Below are positions 1-7,756 of a DNA stretch of 37,179 bases, piece after piece. The notes beneath the pieces were generated by a model. That model did not search any database. It worked only from the letters and a program-made list of their open reading frames with translations, and was not told the origin of the DNA. This DNA comes from Christensenella sp. UBA3944 (GTDB lineage: Bacteria; Bacillota; Clostridia; Christensenellales; DTU072), in the NCBI GenBank assembly GCA_002385605.1, contig DGDU01000019.1:1-37179 (forward strand), in the 5' to 3' direction. How positions within the stretch are numbered: the stretch's first letter is position 1; each line of letters starts with the position of its first letter. The position numbers and the translations under genes are program-made.

Positions 1-1035
1 GTAGCCCGCGAAGCTTTGCTGCCCCGTGTACTTTATGAAAAGCACGGTGTCGCCTTTTTTGGAGCCCGAGTAGGATACGGGGGTTACGGGCTCGCTTTGC
101 CCGTTATCAAAGGTGTGGCGGGCCTGAAGCCTCTGGAAAAAGTTAGTGCAGTTATAAGGTATCGATAGGTTTTTGCTTTCCAGGTTGTCGAAGCTGAAGG
201 ATAGGCCGGCGTAATTGTTTTCGACCGGAATATCGCTTTGGAAAAGTATCGGCTGGGTGCGCCCTTCGACAGTTATCCTGTATGAAGCCCTTAATTTTCC
301 GTCCAATATAAGGTTGGGAATGGTTACAGTCAGGTCGCCCGTCAGCGGGTGGTTGGTGTCCCACAGCGTCTGCGCCTGCGAGGAATCCAGAGCGTTTGGG
401 AACATAAATACCGCCTGCCAGCTGCCCGAGTACCTTTCGCCCGATAGAGCGGTTGCCCTGCCCTCGGCAAAGGCTTTTGGGATAATGGTGTATTTTTCGC
501 CCGCGCGGGGGTCTTCTTTTTCGCCCGTGTCGAAATTGATAAAGTCGAAGGCTATTTCTGTCGGGAAACCGCCCGCCGAAACCTTAATGGTGAACCTGCC
601 CGCGAGGTCGCGGGAATTCTTGCCAGCTTTGGGCGCAATTACCTCTACGGTGTATTCGCCGGGCTTATCGGGGCTGAAAGGGGGATAAGAGGGCAAAGTG
701 TCCGGTTTTTTGATGGTCGCAAACACCTTGTTGCCTTGGGATATTATAAAATATGGCGACATGGGGGTCGCTACCCGGAAGGTAACGAGTGTAAAATCGA
801 TGTTGTCGTATATGATAAAGCCCTTTTCGTTTGGGTCGGAAGGGTTGGAGTACTCGGGGTTGTAGTTTAAGGCCGAATAATCGAAAAATACTTCTTCGGC
901 GGGAGTTTCGGGGTCTTTGCCGGGATCGGGGACAGTATTGCCACCGCCTCCTTTGTTGCCTCCGAGGCAGCCGCCCAGAAAGACAGCAAGAACCAAAATA
1001 AAAGCAGAAAACAATAACAGAAATCTCTTTTTCAT
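1..1035 (-). CDS. Surface lipoprotein of unknown function, C-terminus cut by window edge
   Basis: The minus-strand reading frame opens with ATG at 1035 and stays open to base 1, so 345 residues are visible and the end is missing. Residues 1-22 form a lipoprotein signal peptide (MKKR, a hydrophobic stretch, then LGGC with Cys23 as the likely lipidated residue). A Gly/Pro/Glu-rich linker follows (roughly residues 24-48), then a beta-rich, Tyr- and Asp-rich region with no motif I recognise. The protein should be anchored on the outer face of the membrane. It is divergently transcribed from the TetR-family gene, so regulation by that protein is possible but only inferred. A solute-binding or surface-display role cannot be decided from the visible part. 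Confidence 0.8.
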   Translation of the reverse strand, partial: MKKRFLLLFSAFILVLAVFLGGCLGGNKGGGGNTVPDPGKDPETPAEEVFFDYSALNYNPEYSNPSDPNEKGFIIYDNIDFTLVTFRVATPMSPYFIISQGNKVFATIKKPDTLPSYPPFSPDKPGEYTVEVIAPKAGKNSRDLAGRFTIKVSAGGFPTEIAFDFINFDTGEKEDPRAGEKYTIIPKAFAEGRATALSGERYSGSWQAVFMFPNALDSSQAQTLWDTNHPLTGDLTVTIPNLILDGKLRASYRITVEGRTQPILFQSDIPVENNYAGLSFSFDNLESKNLSIPYNCTNFFQRLQARHTFDNGQSEPVTPVSYSGSKKGDTVLFIKYTGQQSFAGY

Positions 1036-1051
1036 TTTTTCACTCATATTA

Positions 1052-1060
1052 ATTATAACA
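1052..1060 (-). promoter_or_regulatory. Extended -10 promoter element of the lipoprotein gene
   Basis: On the minus strand the bases read TGT followed by TATAAT, an extended -10 element, 17 bases before the lipoprotein ATG. No good -35 hexamer is seen at 16-18 bp, which is common for extended -10 promoters. Confidence 0.5.
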
Positions 1061-1143
1061 TATTAAAGCGAACACATCATTACCATATTTTACATTGCCC
1101 GGCACGGCTTTGCCGCTTTTTGGTAAAATTTCGGGAATGTTAA

Positions 1144-1172
1144 TTGACGGAAAATTAAAAAGATTGTATAAT
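1144..1172 (+). promoter_or_regulatory. Sigma-A promoter of the TetR-family gene
   Basis: TTGACG at 1144-1149 and TATAAT at 1167-1172 are separated by exactly 17 bp. The start codon of the regulator gene lies about 58 bases downstream, with two palindromes in between. Confidence 0.8.
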
Positions 1173-1187
1173 TAAAATATCAAATCG

Positions 1188-1222
1188 GTAAACCGCATAA
1201 CAATGCGTTTACTTGTTAACAA
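1188..1222 (+). promoter_or_regulatory. Candidate autoregulatory operator (two adjacent palindromes)
   Basis: GTAAAcCGCAT (1188-1198) and ATGCGTTTAC (1203-1212) form a 10-bp inverted repeat with one bulged base and a four-base centre. A perfect ten-base palindrome TTGTTAACAA follows at 1213-1222. Both lie just downstream of the -10 box and upstream of the coding start, where a TetR-type repressor could block its own transcription. Assignment to this regulator is inferred from position only. Confidence 0.45.
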
Positions 1223-1230
1223 AGAGAGAT

Positions 1231-1806
1231 ATGGACAGAGAAGCAAAACTTAAGAGAATTTACGAAGCGGCAATCAAAATCTTTTCGGTATACGGCTACA
1301 AAAAGACAACGATAGAGGATATCGCGTCCGAGCTTGGCTGGACAAAGGGCGCCCTTTATAAGTATGTCGAGGGCAAGGAAGATTTGTACTCCAAGTCGGT
1401 ATGCTATCTTCTTAAGATATGGCAGCAGAAGGCTATCGACGCCGCAAACAACACGCAAGATATTTTGCGCAAGTTTGAGGTTATGTGTGAGATGGCGCTC
1501 AGGCAGCTGGTTAGCGACGAAAGGCTAAAGCGCCTTCTGATACTGGACCCCGAGATATTCCCGCTGACCTTTAAGGAAGACCCTTATAAGGAAATAAACA
1601 ACCAGTCGCGCGGCTTTCTCAAGAGTATTCTGGACGAGGGCGTAAAGGAAGGAAGGTTCCGCATAACCGACACAGAGCTGCTCTCCAATGTGCTGTTTTC
1701 GATTTATAAAGCGCTTATACTTGAAACCTGCACGGTAAGCGAAGAGGACGCCACGAGGGTTTTCGAAATGGCAATAGAACTGGTGACAAAAGGGTTTTAT
1801 AACTAG
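1231..1806 (+). CDS. TetR/AcrR-family transcriptional regulator
   Basis: A 191-residue protein with a typical TetR N-terminal helix-turn-helix: residues 8-50 read as RIYEAAIKIF followed by the recognition part TIEDIASELGWTKGALYKYV. The remainder is an all-helical ligand-binding and dimerisation domain of usual length, which is not diagnostic of ligand. I chose ATG 1231, preceded by AAAGAGAG, over the in-frame TTG at 1213, because that TTG has no ribosome binding site and lies inside a palindrome. The gene is divergent from a lipoprotein and convergent with a GPH symporter; either could be a target. It has its own sigma-A promoter and a candidate operator in its leader. Confidence 0.9.
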   Translation: MDREAKLKRIYEAAIKIFSVYGYKKTTIEDIASELGWTKGALYKYVEGKEDLYSKSVCYLLKIWQQKAIDAANNTQDILRKFEVMCEMALRQLVSDERLKRLLILDPEIFPLTFKEDPYKEINNQSRGFLKSILDEGVKEGRFRITDTELLSNVLFSIYKALILETCTVSEEDATRVFEMAIELVTKGFYN

Positions 1807-1831
1807 GCGGATAATACAAAGAATACAAAAA

Positions 1832-1856
1832 GGCGGCCAATGGCCGCCTTTAGTTT
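1832..1856. terminator. Bidirectional terminator between regulator and symporter
   Basis: GGCGGCCA (1832-1839) pairs with TGGCCGCC (1841-1848). T-rich sequence follows on the plus strand and an A-rich run precedes it, so it can end transcription of the TetR gene and of the convergent symporter gene. Confidence 0.8.
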
Positions 1857-1872
1857 TTGCATTGCTATATTG

Positions 1873-3312
1873 TCAGTTTTCGGCTTTGGCTTCGGCCGCT
1901 TCTTCCATGCAAACATCGAACTCTTCGTTGTTCTTAAATACCGAGCAAGCCTTGCGCCTTTCGGCAAGTTCGGCAAGTATCTGCTCTTTCTTTTCGCCGC
2001 AGAAATCGTAGAAGAAAATGGGTATCGCCGAGAGCAGGAAGCCTATAGCGGGTATGAGGGTAACAAGGGCGAATATGCCTCTTTGGGTGCCCTCGGATTG
2101 CGGTAAGGGTACCCCGCTTTCGATGGGCTGCTTAAAGCCTATCGCCATAAGCCCTATAGCTATACCGATGGAGCCTATCGCGTTATTGAATTTGGTAACG
2201 AAGGAATTGAGGCTGAAGCAAACGCCTTCCATACGCTGGCCCGTCTTCCATTCGAGGTAGTCGAGGCTGTCGCCGACCATGGGGTAGGGAAGCACATTGT
2301 ATGTGCCAAGGGCAAGGCCGCCTATGGCGACAAAGGCAAGCGAAGCGTAATAGTTGCCGTACACACCGACAAAGAAGCCCGCGCCGAGGAAGGCCGCGCC
2401 CACAAAGGCGGAGGTGAGGTAAACACGCTTGTAGCCGAATTTGGCGTACAGCTTGGGCGAAAGAAGTATGCCCGCGAACATTCCGCCGCCCACAATAGCA
2501 GAAAGGATGAGGGTGACGGTTTCGGCGCTAAGGTCGCCCATTCTTATAACATAGGTCGCGACATACATAGCGGCGGGTATTATGAGATACCTTGTACCCG
2601 CTATCATCGAAGCCAGAAGGGTGAGCGCCATAGGTTTGTTTTTGGAAACGACCTTTAGCATATCCCTTACCTTTATGGATGCCGTTTGGGTCGCGCAGCG
2701 CTCCTTGGACTTAAAGAAGAGTATAAGGTAGGCTGCCGCCGTGAGGGAGCCCGCGAATATGGCGAAGGCGAAGTACGCCCATATCTTCGAGGGTATTATC
2801 TCGACAAACAAGGGGATAAGCCCCATGGGTATTACGGCGGCTACCGAGCCGATAGTGACATAGAAGGAAAGAAGGTCTGCCATCTCTTTGCTGTTGGGGG
2901 TGGCGACGCTCATAAGGCCCATCGCGGGGACATCAACGAGAGTGTACGCCATGCCGTAGCAAATGTACATAATGGCGGCGTAGATCATTTTGGTGAGCGG
3001 CGCCGCTTTATATATCGGAAGGAATAAAAGTATCGTAAAGATAAACATGGCTATCGCGCCGATAAAAACATAGGGGCGCATCTTGCCGTACTTTGTGTTG
3101 GTCTTGTCCACGATAATACCCATTATGGGGTCGTTTACCATATCCCACACCCTGGCGAACAGCATTAGCCCGAAAACAAAGGAAGGCGTGACTATAAGCA
3201 GGTCGGTAAAGAAGATGGTAAGATAGCCGTTGGCAAAGCCCGCTATCATGTAGCTGCCCATAGCAGCGAAGGCAAAGGCGAATTTTTCTCTCTTGGTTAC
3301 ATACTTTTCCAT
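1873..3312 (-). CDS. GPH-family sugar:cation symporter (MelB-like)
   Basis: A 479-residue membrane protein of the glycoside-pentoside-hexuronide:cation symporter family, a branch of the major facilitator fold with about 12 membrane helices. The family signature is visible near the N-terminus (NDPIMGIIVDKTNTKYGKMR) and the conserved Asp/Glu/Lys stretch near helix 10 (DSLDYLEWKTGQRMEGVCF). It should import a glycoside, pentoside or hexuronide with Na+ or H+. I start it at ATG 3312, which has AGAGAGCG about five bases upstream, rather than at the in-frame ATG at 3354, which would add 14 atypical residues. The C-terminal tail is acidic and cytoplasmic. The substrate cannot be fixed; a second family member lies at 28850-30253. 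Confidence 0.92.
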   Translation of the reverse strand: MEKYVTKREKFAFAFAAMGSYMIAGFANGYLTIFFTDLLIVTPSFVFGLMLFARVWDMVNDPIMGIIVDKTNTKYGKMRPYVFIGAIAMFIFTILLFLPIYKAAPLTKMIYAAIMYICYGMAYTLVDVPAMGLMSVATPNSKEMADLLSFYVTIGSVAAVIPMGLIPLFVEIIPSKIWAYFAFAIFAGSLTAAAYLILFFKSKERCATQTASIKVRDMLKVVSKNKPMALTLLASMIAGTRYLIIPAAMYVATYVIRMGDLSAETVTLILSAIVGGGMFAGILLSPKLYAKFGYKRVYLTSAFVGAAFLGAGFFVGVYGNYYASLAFVAIGGLALGTYNVLPYPMVGDSLDYLEWKTGQRMEGVCFSLNSFVTKFNNAIGSIGIAIGLMAIGFKQPIESGVPLPQSEGTQRGIFALVTLIPAIGFLLSAIPIFFYDFCGEKKEQILAELAERRKACSVFKNNEEFDVCMEEAAEAKAEN

Positions 3313-3359
3313 GAATCGCTCTCTAATAAAATGTTTTAGTTTTGTAACTTTCACCTACC

Positions 3360-3395
3360 ATTATAACTTAAAAAGTTGCGTTGCGGATACTTTTT
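3360..3395 (-). promoter_or_regulatory. Symporter promoter -10 with inverted repeat over the -35 region
   Basis: TATAAT is read on the minus strand at 3365-3360. No clear -35 hexamer is present; instead AAAAAGT (3370-3376) and ACTTTTT (3389-3395) form an inverted repeat with 12 bases between, covering the expected -35 position and including a tandem GTTGC. This suggests a promoter controlled by a DNA-binding protein. Confidence 0.4.
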
Positions 3396-3546
3396 TGAAA
3401 ATTTGTAGCAAAATTTTTTTGCACCGCAAAAACAGGCGCCGTATTTCTATGGCAAAGCCCTTAAGGCGTGCCTTCAGGCGGCACGAAGGCTATTAATTTC
3501 AGAACAAAGCTTCGCAAATTATATGTGCGGGGGCGAATATTTAATA
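3396..3546. other. Intergenic region without a recognised gene
   Basis: This stretch separates the divergent symporter and phosphodiesterase genes. It holds an imperfect hairpin around 3455-3491 (CGTGCC pairing with GGCACG, with outer AGCC/GGCT) that has no U-run on either strand. I see no convincing coding frame. Confidence 0.4.
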
Positions 3547-3575
3547 TTGCAATCGGCGGCGGTATCTGTTAGAAT
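3547..3575 (+). promoter_or_regulatory. Sigma-A promoter of the phosphodiesterase gene
   Basis: TTGCAA at 3547-3552 and TAGAAT at 3570-3575 lie 17 bp apart, with TGT directly before the -10 (extended -10). The predicted start of transcription near 3582 excludes the upstream in-frame ATG at 3523 as the translation start. Confidence 0.7.
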
Positions 3576-3606
3576 TTTGACGAGCACATTTTGCGGGAAG
3601 GAAGAA

Positions 3607-4410
3607 ATGAAAACGGTAAGAAACGACAAAATCCCATTTAAGCACTACATTAAGGAAGCCATACACTATATAGCGAGGCTTAACAGGCCCTACAAAAAGG
3701 CGATATATTTTGACAAGAGCAACACCCTGCTTATCGCTCACAGGGGCTTGAGCGGCTTGCGGAAAGAAAACACAATACCCGCTTATACCCTTGCCGGCGA
3801 GAGGGGCTACTTCGGCATAGAAACCGATGTGCACAGGACGGCGGACGGCAAGTTTGTCACCATCCACGACGACACCACGGGAAGGGTAGCCGAGGCCAAC
3901 TTCCCCGTAGAGCAAACGAAGTTTGAAAAATTAAGAAGCCTTAAGCTTAAGGACACAAATGGCAAAATTAACGGAGATCTGTACATTCCGACAATGGAAG
4001 AATACATCGATATATGCAAAAAGTATAATTCGGCCGCTGTTTTAGAGCTTAAAAACCACTTCGAGAAAGAGGATATAATCGAGATAACCAAGATCATAGA
4101 CGGTATGGGGTATCTGGAGAGGACAATATTTATCTCCTTCGATTTGCCCAACCTTATTACCCTCCGCGAGCTTTACCCCGACCAGCCCGCGCAGTACCTC
4201 ACCTGCGTGTTCGAGGGCGGGCTCATCGAAAAGCTGAAGAAATACAACCTCGACCTCGATATTTATTTCAGGGAGCTTACCAAAGAGCGCGTAAAGCTTC
4301 TGCACGACAACGGCATAAAGATAAACTGCTGGACGGTAAACAGCTATAAAGCGGCGACCGCGCTTGCCAAGTGGGGCGTAGATTACATAACCACAAACAT
4401 TCTCGAATAG
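3607..4410 (+). CDS. Glycerophosphodiester phosphodiesterase family protein
   Basis: A 267-residue enzyme of the GDPD family, a TIM barrel that hydrolyses glycerophosphodiesters to glycerol 3-phosphate and an alcohol. The active-site pattern is complete: His45-Arg46 in AHRG, Glu54-Asn55 in ENT, Glu72 and Asp74 in ETDVHRTADG, and His87 in TIHDD. Near the end, INCWTVN and GVDYITTN match the family's last strands. No signal peptide is seen, so a cytoplasmic role in phospholipid head-group recycling is likely, although about 35 residues precede the barrel. ATG 3607 is preceded by GGGAAGGAAG and lies downstream of a matching promoter. A small membrane protein follows 31 bases later and is probably co-transcribed. 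Confidence 0.9.
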   Translation: MKTVRNDKIPFKHYIKEAIHYIARLNRPYKKAIYFDKSNTLLIAHRGLSGLRKENTIPAYTLAGERGYFGIETDVHRTADGKFVTIHDDTTGRVAEANFPVEQTKFEKLRSLKLKDTNGKINGDLYIPTMEEYIDICKKYNSAAVLELKNHFEKEDIIEITKIIDGMGYLERTIFISFDLPNLITLRELYPDQPAQYLTCVFEGGLIEKLKKYNLDLDIYFRELTKERVKLLHDNGIKINCWTVNSYKAATALAKWGVDYITTNILE

Positions 4411-4441
4411 CGTATAGTAAATAATTTAGGGAGGAAATATT

Positions 4442-4996
4442 TTGAATAAAAAATCTAAAATTCAAATCGGGCTTCTCGCGCTGGCGGTGGCCATTATAAT
4501 TGTGGGGATATTGTTTTTGCTTACGGCAAGCAAGATAGCGCCGATATTCGCGGCGATATACGGCCTTCCAAACCTCATTTTGCAATATGTGATAGTAATA
4601 GGCGTAATGGCCGCGGGCATTATGACCTTTTCCAATGTCTGTGCGACGGTAAGGGACAAAAAGAAGAGGGACGCCCTCACCTTGTTTATAACCATATTCA
4701 GCACGGTCCTAACCCTTCCTTTGCTGTATGTCTTTATCGCCTTGTTCCCCGCGGCAAGCGGCAGGTTCGACCCCGTTTTGGGAGAGTTGATGGTAAAGGA
4801 TATCGCACTTGCTTTCCAGCAGGTGTTTAAGCCCCTCGGGCTTCAATACTTTATCTATTCGCTGGGCGTGGTTATGGCGATAGTGTTTCTGGCCTTCCCC
4901 CTGCTTACGGGCGTGCTTACGCTAAAGGATAAGGCTCTTATTATCGGCAAGGGCGGCATAAAGATAGGCATCCTTCCCGCCGCGCAAAACAAGTAG
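4442..4996 (+). CDS. Four-helix membrane protein of unknown function
   Basis: A 184-residue, strongly hydrophobic protein that I do not recognise. Predicted membrane helices lie near residues 8-30, 44-63, 78-100 and 137-160. A positively charged loop (RDKKKRD) sits between the second and third helices and points to the cytoplasm; the third and fourth helices flank a loop of about 35 residues. The start is TTG at 4442: AGGGAGG at 4428-4434 lies seven bases before it, and no ATG is nearby. It follows the phosphodiesterase gene by 31 bases and is closed by a strong terminator, so the two probably form one transcription unit. Confidence 0.8.
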   Translation: MNKKSKIQIGLLALAVAIIIVGILFLLTASKIAPIFAAIYGLPNLILQYVIVIGVMAAGIMTFSNVCATVRDKKKRDALTLFITIFSTVLTLPLLYVFIALFPAASGRFDPVLGELMVKDIALAFQQVFKPLGLQYFIYSLGVVMAIVFLAFPLLTGVLTLKDKALIIGKGGIKIGILPAAQNK

Positions 4997-5018
4997 GGCG
5001 ATTGAACAATAAACGCGC

Positions 5019-5055
5019 AGCCTTCCGCGAAAACGCGACCCGCGGAAGGCTTTTT
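5019..5055 (+). terminator. Rho-independent terminator after the membrane protein gene
   Basis: AGCCTTCCGCG (5019-5029) and CGCGGAAGGCT (5041-5051) form a perfect 11-bp stem with an 11-base loop, followed by a T run. Confidence 0.9.
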
Positions 5056-5071
5056 ATATAATATGATATGG

Positions 5072-5077
5072 TATAAT
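5072..5077 (+). promoter_or_regulatory. Candidate -10 box of the RNase R gene
   Basis: TATAAT lies 38 bases before the RNase R ATG in an AT-rich tract. No convincing -35 is found, because the expected position overlaps the upstream terminator's U-run. Confidence 0.4.
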
Positions 5078-5115
5078 AAATAAGGACAAAAGCAAAATAA
5101 ACTTGAAGGAACGAA

Positions 5116-7230
5116 ATGAGTTTTAAAGAAAAAATATTTCAGGAAATAAAATCGGACAAACTGGGCTGCACCAAAGAGGAGTTAAGGCGGAGGCTTCATG
5201 TGCGCTCTAAAGCCGCCAATACCTCTTTTGAGAAATTCCTGCGAGAGCTGCAAAACGACGGCAGGGTATTCATAGAAAACGGCATGATATTCGCAGGAAG
5301 GCCAAAGGTGGTAAAGGGTAGGCTGAAAGGCAACAGGCGCGGCTTCGCCTTTTTGATCCGCGAGGACGGCGGGGAGGATATCTTTATACCCAACAGGTCT
5401 TTGAACGGCGCCCTTCACGGCGACACCGTGAGGGTCAGGGTTATGGGCGGCGGCGAAGGCGAAGTAGTGGGCGTAGACGAGCGTGGCAACGACAAGCTGG
5501 TGGGAACCTATATAAAGCTAGAGCAGGGCGGCTATGTCATACCCGACAACAAGGACTTTTTCACATACATTTATGTGCCTCATAAGCTAAACAAGGGAAG
5601 CCCCAACAACAGCAAGGTTATAGTTAAGGTAAAGCCCGACCCTCAGATAGACAGGGTAAACGGCGAAATTTTAAGGGTTCTGGGCAAGAGCGGAGAGCGC
5701 GACGCCGAGGTTTTGTCCATTCTGCACGGCTACGGCTTCGAGGACCAATTCCCGCAAAAGGTGCTTGAGGCGGCGGAAGCTATTAAGTACGAGCCCGACT
5801 TTGAGGGCAGGACAGACCTCAGGGACCTTTACACCATAACCATAGACGGCGAGGACGCAAAGGACTTCGACGACGCGATAAGCCTGCAAAGGGCGGAAGG
5901 CGGGTATATCCTATATGTGCATATCGCCGATGTATCGCATTATGTCCCCAGAGGAAGCGCCATCGATAAGGAGGCGCTGGAAAGAGGCACAAGCGTGTAC
6001 TTCCCCGATTCGGTTTTTCCCATGCTTCCCGAAACCTTAAGCAACGGGGTATGCTCGCTGCGCCCCAACGAGGAAAAGCTCACGCTAACCGTAAAGATAG
6101 AGCTTGACGGCGCGGGCAACATCAGGAACAGGGAGTTTATGAAGTCGGTTATTAAATCCAACCGCCGCATGACCTACCTCGAGGTTGCCGAAATCTTAAA
6201 GGGCGGTATTATCGCTTCGGAGTACGAAGATGTAAAGGATATGCTGTTTGCCTGCAAGGAACTTGCCGGTGTTTTGAGAAGGAAAAGAAACGCCGCGGGC
6301 GCCATTAACTTCATTTCGGATGAAACCAAAATCATTCTTGATTCGGACGGCAGGGTGTTAGACATCGCCCCATACCCTCTTTATGAGAGCAACGAGATGA
6401 TAGAGATGTTTATGGTGCTCGCCAACGAGGTTGTCGCCGAGTATATAGAAGGCAAGGGCGTGCCCTGCGTGTACAGGGTGCATCAGCGCCCCTCCGAGGA
6501 AAAGATGGAAGGCTTCGTCGAGTTCATAAACGCAATGGGGCTGTGGCTGGATGTCAACAAAGGCGTAAGGCCAAAGCTGCTTGCCGACTTTTTAGAGAGC
6601 ATTAAGGGCGACCCCGCCGAGAGGCTCATAAGCCGTATGCTTCTCAGGTCGATGGCTAAGGCAAAGTACGACACCAAAAACGAGGGGCACTTCGGGCTTA
6701 GCCTGGAAAGCTACTGCCATTTCACCTCGCCGATAAGAAGGTATCCCGACCTTATGGTGCACAGGGCACTTAAGGCGATTATCGATAAAAAGGATAACAA
6801 AGCCTTCCGCGATTCCTTCGCGAAAGCCTGCGAAGAGGCGGCAAGCAGGTCATCCGAGAGAGAGCTTGCTTCAGAGAAGGCCGAGCGGGATATTGACGAC
6901 TACTACAAGGCCGTTTATATGTCCGACAAGATTGGCGAGGCCTACAAGGGCATAATAAGCGGTGTGACACCTTACGGCATATTCGTGGAATTGCCCAATA
7001 CCGTGGAAGGCTTTATCCCGATAGATTCGCTGCCCCGCGACAGGTACGAAACCGATGTAAGAAGGCGGCTTGTGGGCACACGGTATGTCTTTGCCACGGG
7101 CGACCAGATAGACATTATTATTGCAAGTGTAGACACCACCGCCCGCAAGATTTATATGGATTTCGCGGGGCAGGCGGCCGATTATATGGCTAAGCCCAAA
7201 AAGGCCAAAAATCTGCCGCTTCAGGGCTGA
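5116..7230 (+). CDS. rnr: Ribonuclease R
   Basis: A 704-residue 3'-to-5' exoribonuclease of the RNB family that degrades structured RNA. A short winged-helix-like N-terminus (about residues 1-60) is followed by cold-shock/OB domains (KGNRRGFAFLIREDGGEDIF near 73-92). The RNB catalytic domain contains the metal-binding Asp cluster GEDAKDFDDAIS near residues 244-255 and HFTSPIRRYPDLMVHR near 535-550. A C-terminal S1 domain lies near 610-690 (GIISGVTPYGIFVELPNTVEGFIP). The protein ends soon after S1, without the long Lys-rich tail of some homologues. ATG 5116 follows GAAGGA. It is a single-gene unit between two terminators. Confidence 0.97.
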   Translation: MSFKEKIFQEIKSDKLGCTKEELRRRLHVRSKAANTSFEKFLRELQNDGRVFIENGMIFAGRPKVVKGRLKGNRRGFAFLIREDGGEDIFIPNRSLNGALHGDTVRVRVMGGGEGEVVGVDERGNDKLVGTYIKLEQGGYVIPDNKDFFTYIYVPHKLNKGSPNNSKVIVKVKPDPQIDRVNGEILRVLGKSGERDAEVLSILHGYGFEDQFPQKVLEAAEAIKYEPDFEGRTDLRDLYTITIDGEDAKDFDDAISLQRAEGGYILYVHIADVSHYVPRGSAIDKEALERGTSVYFPDSVFPMLPETLSNGVCSLRPNEEKLTLTVKIELDGAGNIRNREFMKSVIKSNRRMTYLEVAEILKGGIIASEYEDVKDMLFACKELAGVLRRKRNAAGAINFISDETKIILDSDGRVLDIAPYPLYESNEMIEMFMVLANEVVAEYIEGKGVPCVYRVHQRPSEEKMEGFVEFINAMGLWLDVNKGVRPKLLADFLESIKGDPAERLISRMLLRSMAKAKYDTKNEGHFGLSLESYCHFTSPIRRYPDLMVHRALKAIIDKKDNKAFRDSFAKACEEAASRSSERELASEKAERDIDDYYKAVYMSDKIGEAYKGIISGVTPYGIFVELPNTVEGFIPIDSLPRDRYETDVRRRLVGTRYVFATGDQIDIIIASVDTTARKIYMDFAGQAADYMAKPKKAKNLPLQG

Positions 7231-7253
7231 AGCCGCGATTATGAATAAAACAA

Positions 7254-7279
7254 GGGTTCTCTCCGGAGAGCCCTTTTTT
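7254..7279 (+). terminator. Rho-independent terminator after rnr
   Basis: GGGTTCTC (7254-7261) pairs with GAGAGCCC (7266-7273), with one G-U pair, around a stable TCCG tetraloop. Six T residues follow. Confidence 0.9.
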
Positions 7280-7293
7280 ATTTTGATTGAATT

Positions 7294-7322
7294 TTGACAA
7301 ATTTCAAATTCAGATGTATAAT
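7294..7322 (+). promoter_or_regulatory. Consensus sigma-A promoter of the metal regulator/transporter operon
   Basis: TTGACA (7294-7299) and TATAAT (7317-7322) are both perfect hexamers, 17 bp apart. The operator at 7335-7349 overlaps the start of the transcript. Confidence 0.9.
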
Positions 7323-7334
7323 GATTATAAAAAT

Positions 7335-7349
7335 TGAGAATAATTCTCA
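7335..7349 (+). promoter_or_regulatory. Perfect 7-1-7 Fur-family operator
   Basis: TGAGAAT, A, ATTCTCA is a perfect inverted repeat with the 7-1-7 layout of Fur, Zur and PerR boxes (Bacillus consensus forms have TGATAAT, TCGTAAT or TTATAAT half-sites). It begins 13 bases after the -10 box and ends 11 bases before the regulator's ATG, so bound repressor would block initiation. The first regulated gene is itself a Fur-family protein, which makes autoregulation likely. Confidence 0.8.
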
Positions 7350-7360
7350 TATCTTGGCTT

Positions 7361-7756
7361 ATGCGTGATTATAACACAAAACAAAAACAGCTGGTTATAG
7401 GCTTTTTTGAGGAAAATCGTGATAGGGACTTCACCGTTGCCGAGGTGGCGGAATGCTTAAGCGGCAAGGTGGGCTTCAGTTCTGTTTACAGAATCACCGC
7501 CTCGCTGTCCGCGCAGGGCAGGCTGAAAAAGTCCTTCCGCGAGGAAGGCGATAAAGCCGCCGTGTACAGATACTTCGATCCCGACGCCTGCTCGGGGCAT
7601 CTGCACTTAAAGTGCGAGGAGTGCGGGGCTTTAACCCACCTCTCCGAAAAGGACACCATGGAGATAGAAAAAATAATAGGCAGCGGTTTTACGCTTAAGA
7701 GCGACAAAACAACCTTGTACGGCGTTTGCCAAAACTGCGTGAAGAGAAATGATTAA
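7361..7756 (+). CDS. Fur-family metal-responsive repressor, probably Zur-like
   Basis: A 131-residue Fur-superfamily protein. The N-terminal winged helix (residues 8-70, with SSVYRITASLSAQGRL as recognition part) is followed by the dimerisation domain. Two Cys pairs for a structural zinc are present: Cys85/Cys88 in KCEECG and Cys123/Cys126 in CQNC. His80 and His82 (GHLHL) are likely regulatory metal ligands. I start at ATG 7361, because the in-frame TTG at 7334 lies upstream of the operator near the transcription start. The downstream ABC transporter overlaps it by eight bases, so it is the first gene of the operon and probably represses it when metal is plentiful. Zinc is inferred from the His-rich transporter; manganese or iron remain possible. 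Confidence 0.88.
   Translation: MRDYNTKQKQLVIGFFEENRDRDFTVAEVAECLSGKVGFSSVYRITASLSAQGRLKKSFREEGDKAAVYRYFDPDACSGHLHLKCEECGALTHLSEKDTMEIEKIIGSGFTLKSDKTTLYGVCQNCVKRND

Noticed and set aside
215..688. 157-codon plus-strand frame at the left edge
   Set aside because: The minus strand here is one open frame with a lipoprotein signal; the plus frame has no RBS.
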